Shown here: positions 36,504-45,463 of the stretch, piece by piece
Position numbering within the stretch: the stretch's first letter is position 1
Layout of the letters: every line of letters starts with the position of its first letter
From: Bacillus timonensis
GTDB taxonomy: Bacteria > Bacillota > Bacilli > Bacillales > Bacillaceae_L
Length of the DNA stretch: 45,464 nt
Direction of reading: 5' to 3'
Assembly (NCBI GenBank): GCA_020171895.1
Contig: JAIVAN010000016.1
Location: forward strand, 1-45,464
Position numbers and translations under genes: made by a program
The notes under the pieces: generated by a model
Told to the model about the DNA's origin: nothing
Database searches by the model: none
What the model saw: the letters and a program-made list of their open reading frames with translations, nothing else

Positions 36504-37256
36504 TTAGTCTTTTCTTTCATTTGCTTGAAGCATCTCTGCTTGCTTTGCTTTTCTATATGCACTTTTTGACACGAGTATGCTTATTTCATACAGACCGAAC
36601 AACGGGATAGTAACCATCAAATGCGAAATCACTTCTGGGGGAGTGATCATTGCCCCTATGACAAGTAAGACAAAATAGGCATATTTTCTAACCTTTACTA
36701 AAAACATTGGTGTCACGATACCAAGTCGTGTTAAAAACATGACAACAACTGGCAACTGAAATAATAAGCCAAATGGCAGAGTTAGTTGTAATAGAAATTG
36801 AAAATATTCATTAATCCCTATCACTTGGTTAATATCCAATCGTTCTGCTAAATTCCCCATAAATTTCACTACAAAAGGAAATAGAATGAAGTAAGAAAAT
36901 GAAACACCGCTAAAAAACAAGATGACTGAGATTGGGATATAGCTTAGTGTAACATTTCGCTCTTTATCATATAGTCCAGGGCTAATAAACGACCATAACT
37001 GGAATAGTATGACAGGTGACGTAATGACAAACGCAATGATAAAAGCAAATTGCATATATATTTTAATAGGGTCAGTTAATCGAAAAGCATTCATTGTTAA
37101 TTCTTTTGCTTCTTCAGCATGTTGTAAGTAAACAATGATTGGCTCTGCTAAGAAAAATCCTCCTATCATAGCAATAAAGAAGAAAACGACTACAAACATC
37201 AGTCGCTTTCTTAGTTCACCAATATGCTCATACACCGACATTTCTTTTTCATTCAT
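36504..37256 (-). CDS. tatC: Sec-independent protein translocase TatC
   Basis: Twin-arginine signal receptor of the Tat export pathway in the cytoplasmic membrane. 250 residues, six membrane helices, N-terminal motif HIGELRKRL (11-19) and FxLxFGLLFQLPVV in the fourth-helix region, as in the family. It lies 17 bases after tatA, and the pair corresponds to tatAY-tatCY of B. subtilis by gene order. C-terminus is short and charged. Confidence 0.95.
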   Translation of the reverse strand: MNEKEMSVYEHIGELRKRLMFVVVFFFIAMIGGFFLAEPIIVYLQHAEEAKELTMNAFRLTDPIKIYMQFAFIIAFVITSPVILFQLWSFISPGLYDKERNVTLSYIPISVILFFSGVSFSYFILFPFVVKFMGNLAERLDINQVIGINEYFQFLLQLTLPFGLLFQLPVVVMFLTRLGIVTPMFLVKVRKYAYFVLLVIGAMITPPEVISHLMVTIPLFGLYEISILVSKSAYRKAKQAEMLQANERKD

Positions 37257-37273
37257 GTATGAATCATCCTAAC

Positions 37274-37465
37274 CTACTTTACATCGTCTTTCTTTTTTTC
37301 ATCGTCTTCATCATCTGCTAATCCTTTAGTAGCATTTTTGAATTCACGCAGTGTATTACCTGCAGCTTTTCCTAGTTCAGGTAACTTTTTAGGACCAAAG
37401 ATCAGTAACGCAACGAATACTATTAATAAGAGGCTTCCAATTCCAATGTTTGGCACAGCATTCAC
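37274..37465 (-). CDS. tatA: twin-arginine translocase subunit TatA
   Basis: Pore-forming Tat subunit. 63 residues: one N-terminal membrane helix ([19 protein letters not shown]), the conserved [14 protein letters not shown] hinge and amphipathic helix, then an acidic/basic tail. RBS GGAGG before the ATG. It is directly upstream of tatC and downstream of rex, the B. subtilis order. Confidence 0.95.
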   Translation of the reverse strand: MNAVPNIGIGSLLLIVFVALLIFGPKKLPELGKAAGNTLREFKNATKGLADDEDDEKKKDDVK

Positions 37466-37486
37466 CTCCTTAAGATGAGCTTATTT

Positions 37487-38125
37487 TTAATCATTCGAGT
37501 AATTTTTCAAGAAATATACAAGTGATTGTAATTCCACTGCCAAATCTATATGATGGACACGAATCGATTCTGGTACATTAATCCTTGCTGGGGTAAAATT
37601 TAATATCCCCTTAAAACCAATGTTTACTAATCGATCGGTAATTGTCTGCGCAACAGATGCTGGAACAGTTAAGATAGCTACTGTAACATCTTTCGGCATT
37701 TCTTTTTCTAAATCATCGAGATGCCGTACAGGCACACCGCCTATTTCAGTACCTATTTTACTCTCATCTACATCAAATGCAACTTCTATTTTTGTATTAT
37801 TATTTTTTGAGAAGTTATAGTGTAAAAAAGCAGTACCTAGATTCCCAACGCCAATTAATGTTACCTTCGTTGTCTCATCTTGATCTAATGTTTTTCGAAA
37901 AAAGGAGATTAAATAATTAACATTGTAGCCATATCCTTTTTTTCCTAACGCTCCAAAGTAAGAAAAATCACGTCGTATCGTAGCAGAGTCAACCTTTACA
38001 GCTTCACTAAGCTCTGCTGAGGATACTCTTTGCTTACCTGACATGGATAAGTTTTTTAAGAAACGATAATATAGTGGCAACCTTCTTGCTGTTGCGTGCG
38101 GTATTTTAGATTGATCAACATTCAA
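37487..38125 (-). CDS. rex: redox-sensing transcriptional repressor Rex
   Basis: NADH/NAD-responsive repressor of anaerobic and fermentative genes. About 212 residues: an N-terminal winged helix ([17 protein letters not shown] through [12 protein letters not shown]) and a Rossmann fold with GVGNLGTA near 91-98. I place the start at TTG 38125 (LNVDQSKIP), 7 bases after GGGGG; this matches the usual N-terminus, whereas the longer ATG start adds residues containing the RBS itself. Upstream is moaC and downstream is tatA. Confidence 0.95.
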   Translation of the reverse strand: MNVDQSKIPHATARRLPLYYRFLKNLSMSGKQRVSSAELSEAVKVDSATIRRDFSYFGALGKKGYGYNVNYLISFFRKTLDQDETTKVTLIGVGNLGTAFLHYNFSKNNNTKIEVAFDVDESKIGTEIGGVPVRHLDDLEKEMPKDVTVAILTVPASVAQTITDRLVNIGFKGILNFTPARINVPESIRVHHIDLAVELQSLVYFLKNYSND

Positions 38126-38150
38126 TTTAGTTCCCCCACATTCCAAACAA

Positions 38151-38648
38151 CTATTTTCTATTTATTTCTCTTTTAAAATCTCCATTTTTCCCACCGGTTT
38201 TTTCAAGTAAATAAGTAGGTCCAATGACCATCCCCTTATCCACCGCTTTACACATATCATATATCGTTAATGCACAAACAGAAGCTGCAGTTAAGGCTTC
38301 CATCTCCACACCAGTACTTCCTTTTGTTTTTACTTCCGTCGTAATTTCTAAGTGATATTCGTCCGTTTCCTTTATAATCCATTCAAATGATACGTCTACT
38401 CCCTTTAATGCAAGCGGATGGCACATCGGAATAATATCAGCTGTTTTCTTCGCTGCCATGATCGCTGCTACTTGAGCCACAGCTAGTACATCACCTTTTT
38501 TTATCTCATTGTTCGTAATTTTATCATAGATCGCTTTATTCACTTCAATACTACTTTTAGCGATCGCAATTCTAACTGTTTCATTTTTATCAACAATATC
38601 GACCATTTTTGCACGGCCTTGATCGTTAAAATGTGTAAAAGATGACAT
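38151..38648 (-). CDS. moaC: cyclic pyranopterin monophosphate synthase MoaC
   Basis: Second enzyme of molybdenum cofactor synthesis, forming cyclic pyranopterin phosphate from the MoaA product. 165 residues with the signatures [12 protein letters not shown] and [13 protein letters not shown], which hold the active-site Lys, His and Glu residues. RBS GAGGGG before the ATG. No other moa gene is in the window, as in B. subtilis where moaC stands in this location apart from the main cluster. Confidence 0.95.
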   Translation of the reverse strand: MSSFTHFNDQGRAKMVDIVDKNETVRIAIAKSSIEVNKAIYDKITNNEIKKGDVLAVAQVAAIMAAKKTADIIPMCHPLALKGVDVSFEWIIKETDEYHLEITTEVKTKGSTGVEMEALTAASVCALTIYDMCKAVDKGMVIGPTYLLEKTGGKNGDFKREINRK

Positions 38649-38707
38649 GGATATTCCCCTCTCATAGTAGACTATACACTATTTTCCCCTTGATGTCCCA
38701 TACAAGA

Positions 38708-38725
38708 TTGTGAACAAATTTCAAA
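38708..38725. promoter_or_regulatory. possible Rex-like operator
   Basis: TTGTGAACAAATTTCAAA matches the left half of the Rex consensus (TTGTGAA) exactly and the right half (TTCACAA) only in part. It lies between moaC-rex and ydiF, about 60 bases upstream of moaC, where Rex autoregulation could act. Weak candidate. Confidence 0.3.
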
Positions 38726-38735
38726 CAGTTTCAAG

Positions 38736-38765
38736 TTGCTCAATCTAGCTTCGATAAGATACACT
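38736..38765 (+). promoter_or_regulatory. candidate promoter of ydiF
   Basis: TTGCTC, 18 bases, TACACT on the plus strand, 28 bases ahead of the start. Moderate match. Confidence 0.4.
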
Positions 38766-38792
38766 TATGAGAGAAACAAGAGGTGAACGCGA

Positions 38793-40733
38793 ATGATATT
38801 ACTACAAGTAAATCAACTCAAAAAACTATTTGGTGCTGAACTTATTTTATCGAATATAAAGCTTGAAGTACAATCCAAGGATCGAATTGCAATAGTAGGA
38901 AGAAACGGAGCAGGTAAATCTACTTTACTTAAAATTATTTCTGGTCATATGTCGTTCGATGAGGGCGAAATAATGAAGCCAAAAAGTGTAACAATTGACT
39001 ACCTCGCTCAGGATACTGGGTTAGAATCAAATCTATCCATTTGGGATGAGATGCTTTCCGTTTTTTCACATTTAAAGAAATTAGAAAAAGACCTTAGACT
39101 GTTGGAAACGGAAATGGGAAAGCCAGAAGCCTACTCCAATCCAACAGCCTATGAAAAACTTTTAAAAGAATACGATCATTTACAGGTTACTTTCAAAGAA
39201 CTTGGTGGTTATCAATATGAAGCAGATATTAGATCCATTTTACACGGATTCCGCTTTTCTGAATTTGATTACAATACGCCGATTTCATCGCTAAGTGGGG
39301 GACAAAAAACGAGGCTAGCTCTTTGTAAACTCCTCCTTACAAAGCCAGACTTACTGATATTGGACGAGCCTACAAACCATCTGGATATTGATACACTTGC
39401 CTGGCTGGAGCAATACCTCCAGGGATATCAAGGAGCTATCTTAATTGTCTCCCATGACCGTTACTTTTTAGATAAAGTTGTGACACAAGTGTACGAAATC
39501 TCGCGAACGACTTCAACGAAGTTTGTTGGTAACTATAGTAGCTATTTAAACCGAAAAGCCGAGATGTATGAGCAAGAGATGAAACGATATGAAAAGCAAC
39601 AAGACGAAGTAGCCAAGCTAAAGGACTTTATTAACCGAAATTTAGCGCGAGCATCTACGACAAAGAGAGCACAAAGTAGAAGAAAAACATTAGAAAAGAT
39701 GGAGCTGTTACATCGTCCACAAGGTGATGAGAAGTCAGCATCCTTTCACTTCGATATTGAGCGACAAAGTGGGAATGATGTGTTAAAAGCTTCAAATATC
39801 ACGGTTTCATATAGTCCTGAGAAGGAGCCAATTCTATCAAACGTGAACTTTTCCGTTTCTAGGGGAGATAGTATCGCTTTAGTCGGCCCAAACGGTATCG
39901 GAAAATCGACCTTACTTAAATCGATTACTCAAAAGCTCAAACCAGTTAATGGCGAGTTTCATTTCGGCTCACATGTCTCGATAGGATACTACGATCAAGA
40001 ACAAGCAAATTTAACATCAAATAAGCGAGTTTTAAATGAACTTTGGGATGACTATCCAATGAAGAATGAAAAGGATATTCGTACAGTATTAGGAAATTTC
40101 CTCTTTTCTGGAGATGATGTGTTAAAACCCGTATCCGCTTTAAGCGGTGGCGAAAAAGCAAGACTTGCACTCGCAAAGCTTATGTTAGAGAAATCAAACT
40201 TTCTAATCCTAGATGAACCAACAAACCACTTAGACTTAGATAGCAAAGAAGTGTTAGAAAATGCATTAATTGATTATCCTGGAACAATATTATTTGTTTC
40301 GCATGACCGTTATTTTATTAATCGAATTGCCACCAAGGTACTTGAGTTATCCACAGAAGGAATCACAGAATACCTTGGTGATTACGATTACTATCTAGAG
40401 AAAAAAGAGGAAATCGCAGAAATCGAACAATTAGAAAAAATTGATGCCAGCATGGCTTCGACCAACACGACTAAATCAGATAAAACCTCCTATGAACAAG
40501 ACAAAGAACAAAAGAAGGCTGAGCGTCAACGTAAGCGTAGAATTGAAGAAATAGAGGCTGAAATTGCAGTTCTTGAAGAACAAATGGAAAACAATGAAGA
40601 ATTGTTATGTGATCCGGAGATTTATCAAGACCATGAACAAGTTCAAAAAATAAACGAAGAAAGTGATGCCGCTAAACAAAAGCTTGAATTACTCTATTCA
40701 GAGTGGGAATCACTACATGAAATCAGTGGATAA
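38793..40733 (+). CDS. ydiF: ABC-F family ATPase YdiF
   Basis: Soluble ribosome-associated ABC-F protein with two ATPase domains. 646 residues. First domain: Walker A GRNGAGKST (36-44), signature LSGGQ, Walker B LLILDEPTNHLD. Second domain: Walker A GPNGIGKST, signature LSGGE, Walker B FLILDEPTNHLD. The inter-domain linker is rich in charged helices, and the C-terminal part (about 560-640) is a coiled coil. No membrane segments. RBS AGAGGTG precedes the ATG. Members act in translation rather than transport; the specific role of YdiF is not settled. Confidence 0.92.
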   Translation: MILLQVNQLKKLFGAELILSNIKLEVQSKDRIAIVGRNGAGKSTLLKIISGHMSFDEGEIMKPKSVTIDYLAQDTGLESNLSIWDEMLSVFSHLKKLEKDLRLLETEMGKPEAYSNPTAYEKLLKEYDHLQVTFKELGGYQYEADIRSILHGFRFSEFDYNTPISSLSGGQKTRLALCKLLLTKPDLLILDEPTNHLDIDTLAWLEQYLQGYQGAILIVSHDRYFLDKVVTQVYEISRTTSTKFVGNYSSYLNRKAEMYEQEMKRYEKQQDEVAKLKDFINRNLARASTTKRAQSRRKTLEKMELLHRPQGDEKSASFHFDIERQSGNDVLKASNITVSYSPEKEPILSNVNFSVSRGDSIALVGPNGIGKSTLLKSITQKLKPVNGEFHFGSHVSIGYYDQEQANLTSNKRVLNELWDDYPMKNEKDIRTVLGNFLFSGDDVLKPVSALSGGEKARLALAKLMLEKSNFLILDEPTNHLDLDSKEVLENALIDYPGTILFVSHDRYFINRIATKVLELSTEGITEYLGDYDYYLEKKEEIAEIEQLEKIDASMASTNTTKSDKTSYEQDKEQKKAERQRKRRIEEIEAEIAVLEEQMENNEELLCDPEIYQDHEQVQKINEESDAAKQKLELLYSEWESLHEISG

Positions 40734-40750
40734 CCTCCACTGATTTTTTA
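40720..40750 (+). terminator. terminator of ydiF
   Basis: AAATCAGTGG / CCACTGATTT with TTTTTA following. The left arm lies in the last codons of ydiF. Confidence 0.8.
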
Positions 40751-40898
40751 TTTTCATAAAAATAAATGAGTTATCCCACTACTTATTCACATTATCCACA
40801 TTGCTTTTTAAAGTTATCAATAATTTCTATATAATTTAATGTACTATTTAACAAAAGTTTAAATCGTTTTTCAACATAAAATGTGTATATGTGGATAA
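40725..40898. promoter_or_regulatory. DnaA-box cluster between ydiF and tsaD
   Basis: Perfect DnaA boxes TTATCCACA at 40792-40800 and, inverted, at 40890-40898, and TTATTCACA at 40783-40791 (TTATNCACA consensus). Near matches occur at 40725-40733 (AGTGGATAA), 40771-40779 (TTATCCCAC) and 40882-40890 (TGTGTATAT). The surroundings are very AT-rich. DnaA-box clusters are known in B. subtilis at the gcp-ydiF intergenic region, the same locus (gcp is tsaD), where they help restrain replication initiation by titrating DnaA. Confidence 0.88.
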
Positions 40899-40985
40899 CT
40901 TACTAACAACATTTGCATATTACAAATATAATATTTTTATAGACCCACTAACACTATCTATGTACTGCATTAGAAAACAGACTAT

Positions 40986-41029
40986 AAAAAAACGAATGCC
41001 ACCCTATTAAAGGGGACATTCGTTTTTTA
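40986..41029 (-). terminator. terminator of the thiL-tsaD operon
   Basis: AAAAAACGAATGTCCCC and GGTGGCATTCGTTTTTTT on the minus strand form a stem of about 12 bp with T7 after it. It begins within the tsaD stop and closes the operon. Confidence 0.87.
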
Positions 41030-42034
41030 TAATTCTAACCCAGGATTTGCATTCAGCGCATAATTAGATCTTACCCCTCGTTGAAATAATACACTTCCTG
41101 CAGCAGCAATCATTGCAGCATTATCCGTACATAAAGAAAGAGGAGGTATAATCAAGTCTGTGTCATGAAATTCTTTGAATTCTTTTTCTAGTGCCGCTCG
41201 TAATCCTTTGTTAGCGGCAACTCCGCCTGCTAAAAGCACTTGCTTAACACCATATTCCTTTGCTGCTCTCATTGTTTTCGTAACTAAAACATCAATGACG
41301 CTTGCCTGAAAGCTAGCTGCTAAATCCTTAGGAATAATGGTTTCTCCTCGTTGCTCAGCATTATGAAGAGTGTTAATGACAGCTGATTTCAGACCGCTAA
41401 AGCTAAAATCATACGTATCTTCTAGCCAAGCTCTAGGGAGATCAATTGTTGGCTCACCTTCATGTGCTAGCCGGTCAATATGTGGTCCACCAGGGTACGG
41501 TAAATTTAGCGTTCTTGCCACCTTATCATATGCCTCACCGGCAGCATCATCTCTTGTTTCACCAATCACCTTAAATGAACCATGCTTTTCCATTAGCACT
41601 AATTCTGTATGACCACCTGAGACAACTAGAGACAACAATGGAAACTGCAATTCTGTCATGAGCTGATTTGCATAAATATGTCCTGCAATGTGATGTACAC
41701 CTACAAGTGGTATATTGTGTGCAAACGAAATAGCTTTAGCTGCATTCACACCAATTAACAGTGCCCCTACTAATCCTGGTCCTTGAGTTACAGCAATTGC
41801 ATCTATATCAGAAAAAGTCACATTCGCTTTGGTTAACGCCTCTTCTAAAACAATTGTTATTTGTTCTACATGATGTCTTGATGCTATTTCTGGAACAACG
41901 CCTCCAAATCGCTTATGACTTTCAATTTGTGAAGCAACAACATTTGTCACAATTTCTCTTCCATTTTTTACAATCGCTACTGCGGTTTCATCACAGCTCG
42001 TCTCTATTCCTAATATTAATTGATCTTTACTCAT
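41027..42034 (-). CDS. tsaD: tRNA N6-threonylcarbamoyladenosine synthase TsaD
   Basis: Transfers the threonylcarbamoyl group to A37 of tRNAs reading ANN codons (t6A), in complex with TsaB and TsaE. 335 residues, ASKHA fold; [13 protein letters not shown] at 7-19, metal-binding HHIAGH near 114-119, and [10 protein letters not shown] and CTDNAAMIA near the end. Its start overlaps the rimI end by 8 bases. Known as gcp or ydiE in older Bacillus maps. Essential in most bacteria. Confidence 0.97.
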   Translation of the reverse strand: MSKDQLILGIETSCDETAVAIVKNGREIVTNVVASQIESHKRFGGVVPEIASRHHVEQITIVLEEALTKANVTFSDIDAIAVTQGPGLVGALLIGVNAAKAISFAHNIPLVGVHHIAGHIYANQLMTELQFPLLSLVVSGGHTELVLMEKHGSFKVIGETRDDAAGEAYDKVARTLNLPYPGGPHIDRLAHEGEPTIDLPRAWLEDTYDFSFSGLKSAVINTLHNAEQRGETIIPKDLAASFQASVIDVLVTKTMRAAKEYGVKQVLLAGGVAANKGLRAALEKEFKEFHDTDLIIPPLSLCTDNAAMIAAAGSVLFQRGVRSNYALNANPGLEL

Positions 42035-42482
42035 CTAATTTCACCCACATAACTAGCGCATCCTCAAGATTATCAGAATAATACTGCTTTCTGATACCAC
42101 CATCTTTAAAGCCAAACTTTCGATATAATGATTGCGCCACAATATTTGAAACTCTAACTTCTAACGTAATTGATATTGCACCTAATTCTTCTGCACATTT
42201 AATTGCTTGTGTTAAAAGTGCTTCACCTAGTTTTTTTCCTCTGTAGTGAGGAAGAACAGCAATATTTGTAATATGCGCTTCGTCTACAATAATCCACATT
42301 CCACAATATCCAATAATTTTTTCTCCATCAACCATTACAATATAGGTTGCAAAGTGATTGTTGATCAGTTCATTATAAAATGACTCACGACTCCAAGGAG
42401 TAGCAAATGAAAGCTCTTCAATTTCAACGATTGCGTCAATATCCTCAATCGTCATATTCCTAAAGGTTATTGTTGATTCCAT
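42027..42482 (-). CDS. rimI: ribosomal-protein-alanine N-acetyltransferase RimI
   Basis: GNAT acetyltransferase of 151 residues, presumed to acetylate the N-terminus of ribosomal protein S18. Acetyl-CoA binding segment [12 protein letters not shown] near 80-91 and the family end [15 protein letters not shown]. It overlaps tsaD by 8 bases and starts 4 bases from tsaB. The tsaB-rimI-tsaD order is typical of Bacillus (ydiC-ydiD-ydiE). Confidence 0.92.
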   Translation of the reverse strand: MESTITFRNMTIEDIDAIVEIEELSFATPWSRESFYNELINNHFATYIVMVDGEKIIGYCGMWIIVDEAHITNIAVLPHYRGKKLGEALLTQAIKCAEELGAISITLEVRVSNIVAQSLYRKFGFKDGGIRKQYYSDNLEDALVMWVKLDE

Positions 42483-42485
42483 TGC

Positions 42486-43181
42486 TTATTTCTCCTTGTT
42501 AGAAGCAAGCCAGTTTGCTTCTGCCTCAGCTAGACGCACATAATTTGGTACAAAGCTATGTACATCATTCGATTCTAAAGTACTTCCAATGAACGCTAAT
42601 TCACTAGGTCTAGGATTATTTTCAGTAGGATGACAAATAACGGCTTGCTCCCCTAAAGCATCTACAATTGCTTGTTTATGTATACGAAGGTCATTTCCTA
42701 AAAAGAGGACGCGTTCATCTCTACTTTTTAACTGCTGTACCCAATCAGATAACAAGAGAATCTGATCTTCTGTTTCACGAATGATATTCCCTTTTACTAC
42801 ACGATATAAGGATGTGTATACTTGACCACGTCTAGCATCAAAAATTGGTGAGATAAGCCCATCGAAATAACGACCATTCATCGATAGAACCTCTAAGCTC
42901 GATACACCCACAAGTGGAATCCCAAGTGACCAAGCAAGAGTTTTAGCAATCGTCACTCCAATTCGAACACCAGTGTATGAACCTGGCCCATTCGCAACGA
43001 CAATCTTATCTAGATCTTTCGGTGTTAAACCACAATCTTCTAATAACTTCTGTATAGCCGGCATGACTCTTATTGAATGATTTATTTTTAGATTCGTAAT
43101 CACTTCACCTAGGACAGTATGGTCCTCAACAATCGAAATGCCCATCACAAAATTTGTTGAATCAATCGCTAATACTTTCAT
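42486..43181 (-). CDS. tsaB: tRNA threonylcarbamoyladenosine biosynthesis protein TsaB
   Basis: Inactive ASKHA homologue that scaffolds TsaD and TsaE. About 231 residues from the ATG at 43181 (MKVLAIDSTNFVMGISIV), chosen because GAGGAG lies 10 bases upstream and this is the family N-terminus; a longer frame to 43199 contains that RBS. Signature GPGSYTGVRIG near 64-74. The gene overlaps the end of tsaE, indicating translational coupling. Confidence 0.95.
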   Translation of the reverse strand: MKVLAIDSTNFVMGISIVEDHTVLGEVITNLKINHSIRVMPAIQKLLEDCGLTPKDLDKIVVANGPGSYTGVRIGVTIAKTLAWSLGIPLVGVSSLEVLSMNGRYFDGLISPIFDARRGQVYTSLYRVVKGNIIRETEDQILLLSDWVQQLKSRDERVLFLGNDLRIHKQAIVDALGEQAVICHPTENNPRPSELAFIGSTLESNDVHSFVPNYVRLAEAEANWLASNKEK

Positions 43182-43632
43182 CTTTAAAAAGCTCCTCACA
43201 TATTTGTAAATAGCGTTCCCCTATAGGATGAAAGGTAAGCTTTCTACTTTCATTACCTACATGATAGATATTTACCTCCAACCTTTCAGTTGGTAACTGG
43301 TCGGAAATTAAATGTGACCATTCCACTACGGTAACACCGTCACCTTCAAAATATTCTTCGAACCCTAACTCTTCAAAACTATCCGCAACTCTGTAAACGT
43401 CCATATGATAAAGTGGTATACGTCCTTGATATTCTTTAATAATTGTAAAGGTAGGGCTATTCACATTTCTAGTAATACCAAGACCCTTTGCTAATCCCTT
43501 TGTAAAAGTTGTTTTCCCTGCACCTAAATCTCCTTCTAGCGTTAATAAGTCTCCTGCTGATAACTTTGTTGCGAGCTTTTGTGCAAGGTTATGCGTTGCT
43601 TCTGGACTATTTGAAACCATCTCAAATGACAT
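43162..43632 (-). CDS. tsaE: tRNA threonylcarbamoyladenosine biosynthesis ATPase TsaE
   Basis: ATPase that drives the TsaD-TsaB cycle in t6A formation. 156 residues with Walker A GDLGAGKTT (34-42), SPTFTIIKEY and HMDVYRVAD in the switch regions, and VVEWSHLI. It follows thiL by 29 bases and overlaps tsaB. Corresponds to ydiB. Confidence 0.95.
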   Translation of the reverse strand: MSFEMVSNSPEATHNLAQKLATKLSAGDLLTLEGDLGAGKTTFTKGLAKGLGITRNVNSPTFTIIKEYQGRIPLYHMDVYRVADSFEELGFEEYFEGDGVTVVEWSHLISDQLPTERLEVNIYHVGNESRKLTFHPIGERYLQICEELFKDESISD

Positions 43633-43661
43633 CTTTATTTCTCCCTAACATTCATACTAGT

Positions 43662-44714
43662 TTAGTTAAAATGATTATACCCTTTTTTCGGTAAGGAATA
43701 CTGGTTACTTCCCTTCCTTAGTATAACATTGCTCTCTCCGCTTATCACTCGTCCTATAATTGTTACGGGAACATCTTGACTTTGACAATACTGGTAAAAA
43801 TCATCCCAATAGGATTGAGGCATTGTACCAACAAGTTCATAATCTTCTCCACCATATAAAGCAAAATCAGTAGCTTTACTCTGATTATAAGACATTAACT
43901 GGTGACTTAATGGAATTTGGGTCTCATTAATGAGTATTGTGACACTACTAGCCTCTGCTATTTCATTTAATTCACTTGCTAGGCCATCACTAACATCGTT
44001 TAGTGACACCCTTTCTAGTTTAGATAAATAGTGGCCAATAGCTACTCTTGGTTTTGGCTGTTGGTGTCTTGAAACAAGAAAAGATTCTTCCTTGCTTAAA
44101 ATATTACTTTTTCCCTTATCTAACAGCACGGTTAAGCCAGCAGCAGAATCTCCTATTGTTCCTGTCACAAAAACGATATCACCTTCCCTAGCATTACTTC
44201 GTAATAACGTTTTTCCCTTTGTAATTTCACCAATAACCGTAACGGAAATGACTAATTTACTTTTAGTTGAAACCGTATCTCCACCGATTAAATCCATTTT
44301 AAATTGATCTCCAAGAGAAGACATACCTCTATAGATTTCGACGATTTCATCTTCACTCCATTGCGCTGGAATCGCTATGGAAACTAAATAGAAAATAGGC
44401 AATCCACCCATTGCAGCAATATCACTAATATTAGCAGCCAAAGCTTTATAGCCAATATCAAAAGAAGTCATTGTATCTGTGTTAAAATGTATATCCTCTA
44501 CCATTGTATCCATACATACAATTTGGTCTACATCCTCTTTTGAAATAAATAACGCAGCATCATCTCCCACACCCTTAATTAAGTGGGGCTGATTAGATCG
44601 TTTAGGAGTAATTTTGTTAATAAATGAGAACTCGTCTAAAATAGACAGATTAATCACTTCCTTATTAGGATTTACGTGTTTATCAAACGAACTAACATTT
44701 TTCTTAATACGCAT
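43662..44714 (-). CDS. thiL: thiamine-monophosphate kinase ThiL
   Basis: Phosphorylates thiamine monophosphate to the active cofactor TPP. Key motifs: GVGDDAALF with the metal-binding Asp pair, MDTMVEDIHF, NISDIAAMGG, LIGGDTVST and GDSAAGL. The family start aligns at about ILDEFSFINKITP, so the first 22 or so residues from the ATG at 44714 look extra and that ATG has no RBS. A better RBS (AAGGAAG) stands near 44660, but no standard start codon is ideally spaced, so the true start is uncertain. First protein gene after the tRNAs, as ydiA in B. subtilis. Confidence 0.93.
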   Translation of the reverse strand: MRIKKNVSSFDKHVNPNKEVINLSILDEFSFINKITPKRSNQPHLIKGVGDDAALFISKEDVDQIVCMDTMVEDIHFNTDTMTSFDIGYKALAANISDIAAMGGLPIFYLVSIAIPAQWSEDEIVEIYRGMSSLGDQFKMDLIGGDTVSTKSKLVISVTVIGEITKGKTLLRSNAREGDIVFVTGTIGDSAAGLTVLLDKGKSNILSKEESFLVSRHQQPKPRVAIGHYLSKLERVSLNDVSDGLASELNEIAEASSVTILINETQIPLSHQLMSYNQSKATDFALYGGEDYELVGTMPQSYWDDFYQYCQSQDVPVTIIGRVISGESNVILRKGSNQYSLPKKGYNHFN

Positions 44715-44775
44715 ATCTATGTAAGAAACTTAATGATTTAACTTCAATTAAGTAGTTTAAAGAAATGATAGATAT

Positions 44776-44804
44776 TAAAAAGCTCCTTAGGAATTTCCTA
44801 AGGA
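44776..44804 (-). terminator. terminator-like palindrome between tRNA-Asp and thiL
   Basis: Perfect 10-bp stem TCCTTAGGAA / TTCCTAAGGA (44784-44804) with a one-base gap, followed by GCTTTTTAA on the minus strand. It may be a back-up terminator for the rrn-tRNA unit or an attenuator in a thiL leader. Confidence 0.6.
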
Positions 44805-44826
44805 ATACAATATGTATACTACAACA

Positions 44827-44855
44827 AGTGTAACCTACTCCGAGGTCTTGTTCAA
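44827..44855 (-). promoter_or_regulatory. candidate thiL promoter, overlapping a hairpin
   Basis: Minus-strand TTGAAC (44850-44855), 17 bases, TACACT (44827-44832). The same bases form a nested inverted repeat (AACAAG/CTTGTT enclosing ACCT/AGGT, 44823-44852). Either could be the functional feature. Confidence 0.35.
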
Positions 44856-44931
44856 AAACAAAACACTTTATAGGATGACCTTACAAGAGTTGAATTTTTT
44901 ACTTTTTGCAGATTTTTATAAATTTGAACAT

Positions 44932-44958
44932 AAAAAAAACGAAACCTATTAGTTTCGT
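44932..44958 (-). terminator. terminator of the rrn-tRNA operon
   Basis: ACGAAAC TAATAG GTTTCGT followed by TTTTTTT on the minus strand, 15 bases after tRNA-Asp. Confidence 0.85.
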
Positions 44959-44972
44959 AATCGTTTTAAGAA

Positions 44973-45048
44973 TGGCGGTCCCGACCGGGATCGAACCGGC
45001 GATCTCCTGCGTGACAGGCAGGCATGTTAACCGCTACACCACGGGACC
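44973..45048 (-). tRNA. tRNA-Asp (GTC)
   Basis: 76 bases; minus strand begins GGTCCCGTGGTGTAGCGGTT, anticodon arm CCTGCCTGTCACGCAGG with GTC, T arm CGGTTCGATCCCG, and ends GGGACCGCCA with an encoded CCA. Second tRNA after the rRNA operon, matching trnE-Asp of B. subtilis. Confidence 0.97.
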
Positions 45049-45098
45049 ATTTTATGTATTTTTCTAGATTCATAGATAATATTATAAAAAAACAAAAT

Positions 45099-45175
<77 letters not shown>

Positions 45176-45192
45176 ATAATAAGAAGTATATA

Positions 45193-45298
45193 ATTTTTAC
45201 CATGCGCCTTTGTTACTGACTGTCCCGATTTCAGGAAGCTTTTTCAAGCAGCAGTTCAATCGGTACAACTCGCAGTTTTTCGGTGAAGTAGCGCTCGT
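45193..45298 (-). other. inserted segment between 5S rRNA and tRNA-fMet
   Basis: About 106 unique bases, flanked by a direct repeat: 45162-45192 (the first 14 bases of tRNA-fMet plus its 5' spacer) and 45299-45329 (the same with two mismatches). On the minus strand the segment reads NERYFTEKLRVVPIELLLEK, then AS and a stop (45231-45299), with coding-like composition. It looks like a foreign gene end inserted during a local duplication. Gene unknown. Confidence 0.55.
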
Positions 45299-45346
45299 TG
45301 CTCCACCCCGCGATAATATAAAGTATATAGTTTTAAAAATATAAAA

Positions 45347-45463
<117 letters not shown>

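Noticed and set aside
44715-44930. TPP riboswitch or Bacillaceae-1-type RNA upstream of thiL
   Set aside because: I could not find the TPP aptamer core (CUGAGA ... ACCUGAUC type), and the RUCCU loop pattern of Bacillaceae-1 does not fall in hairpin loops here.
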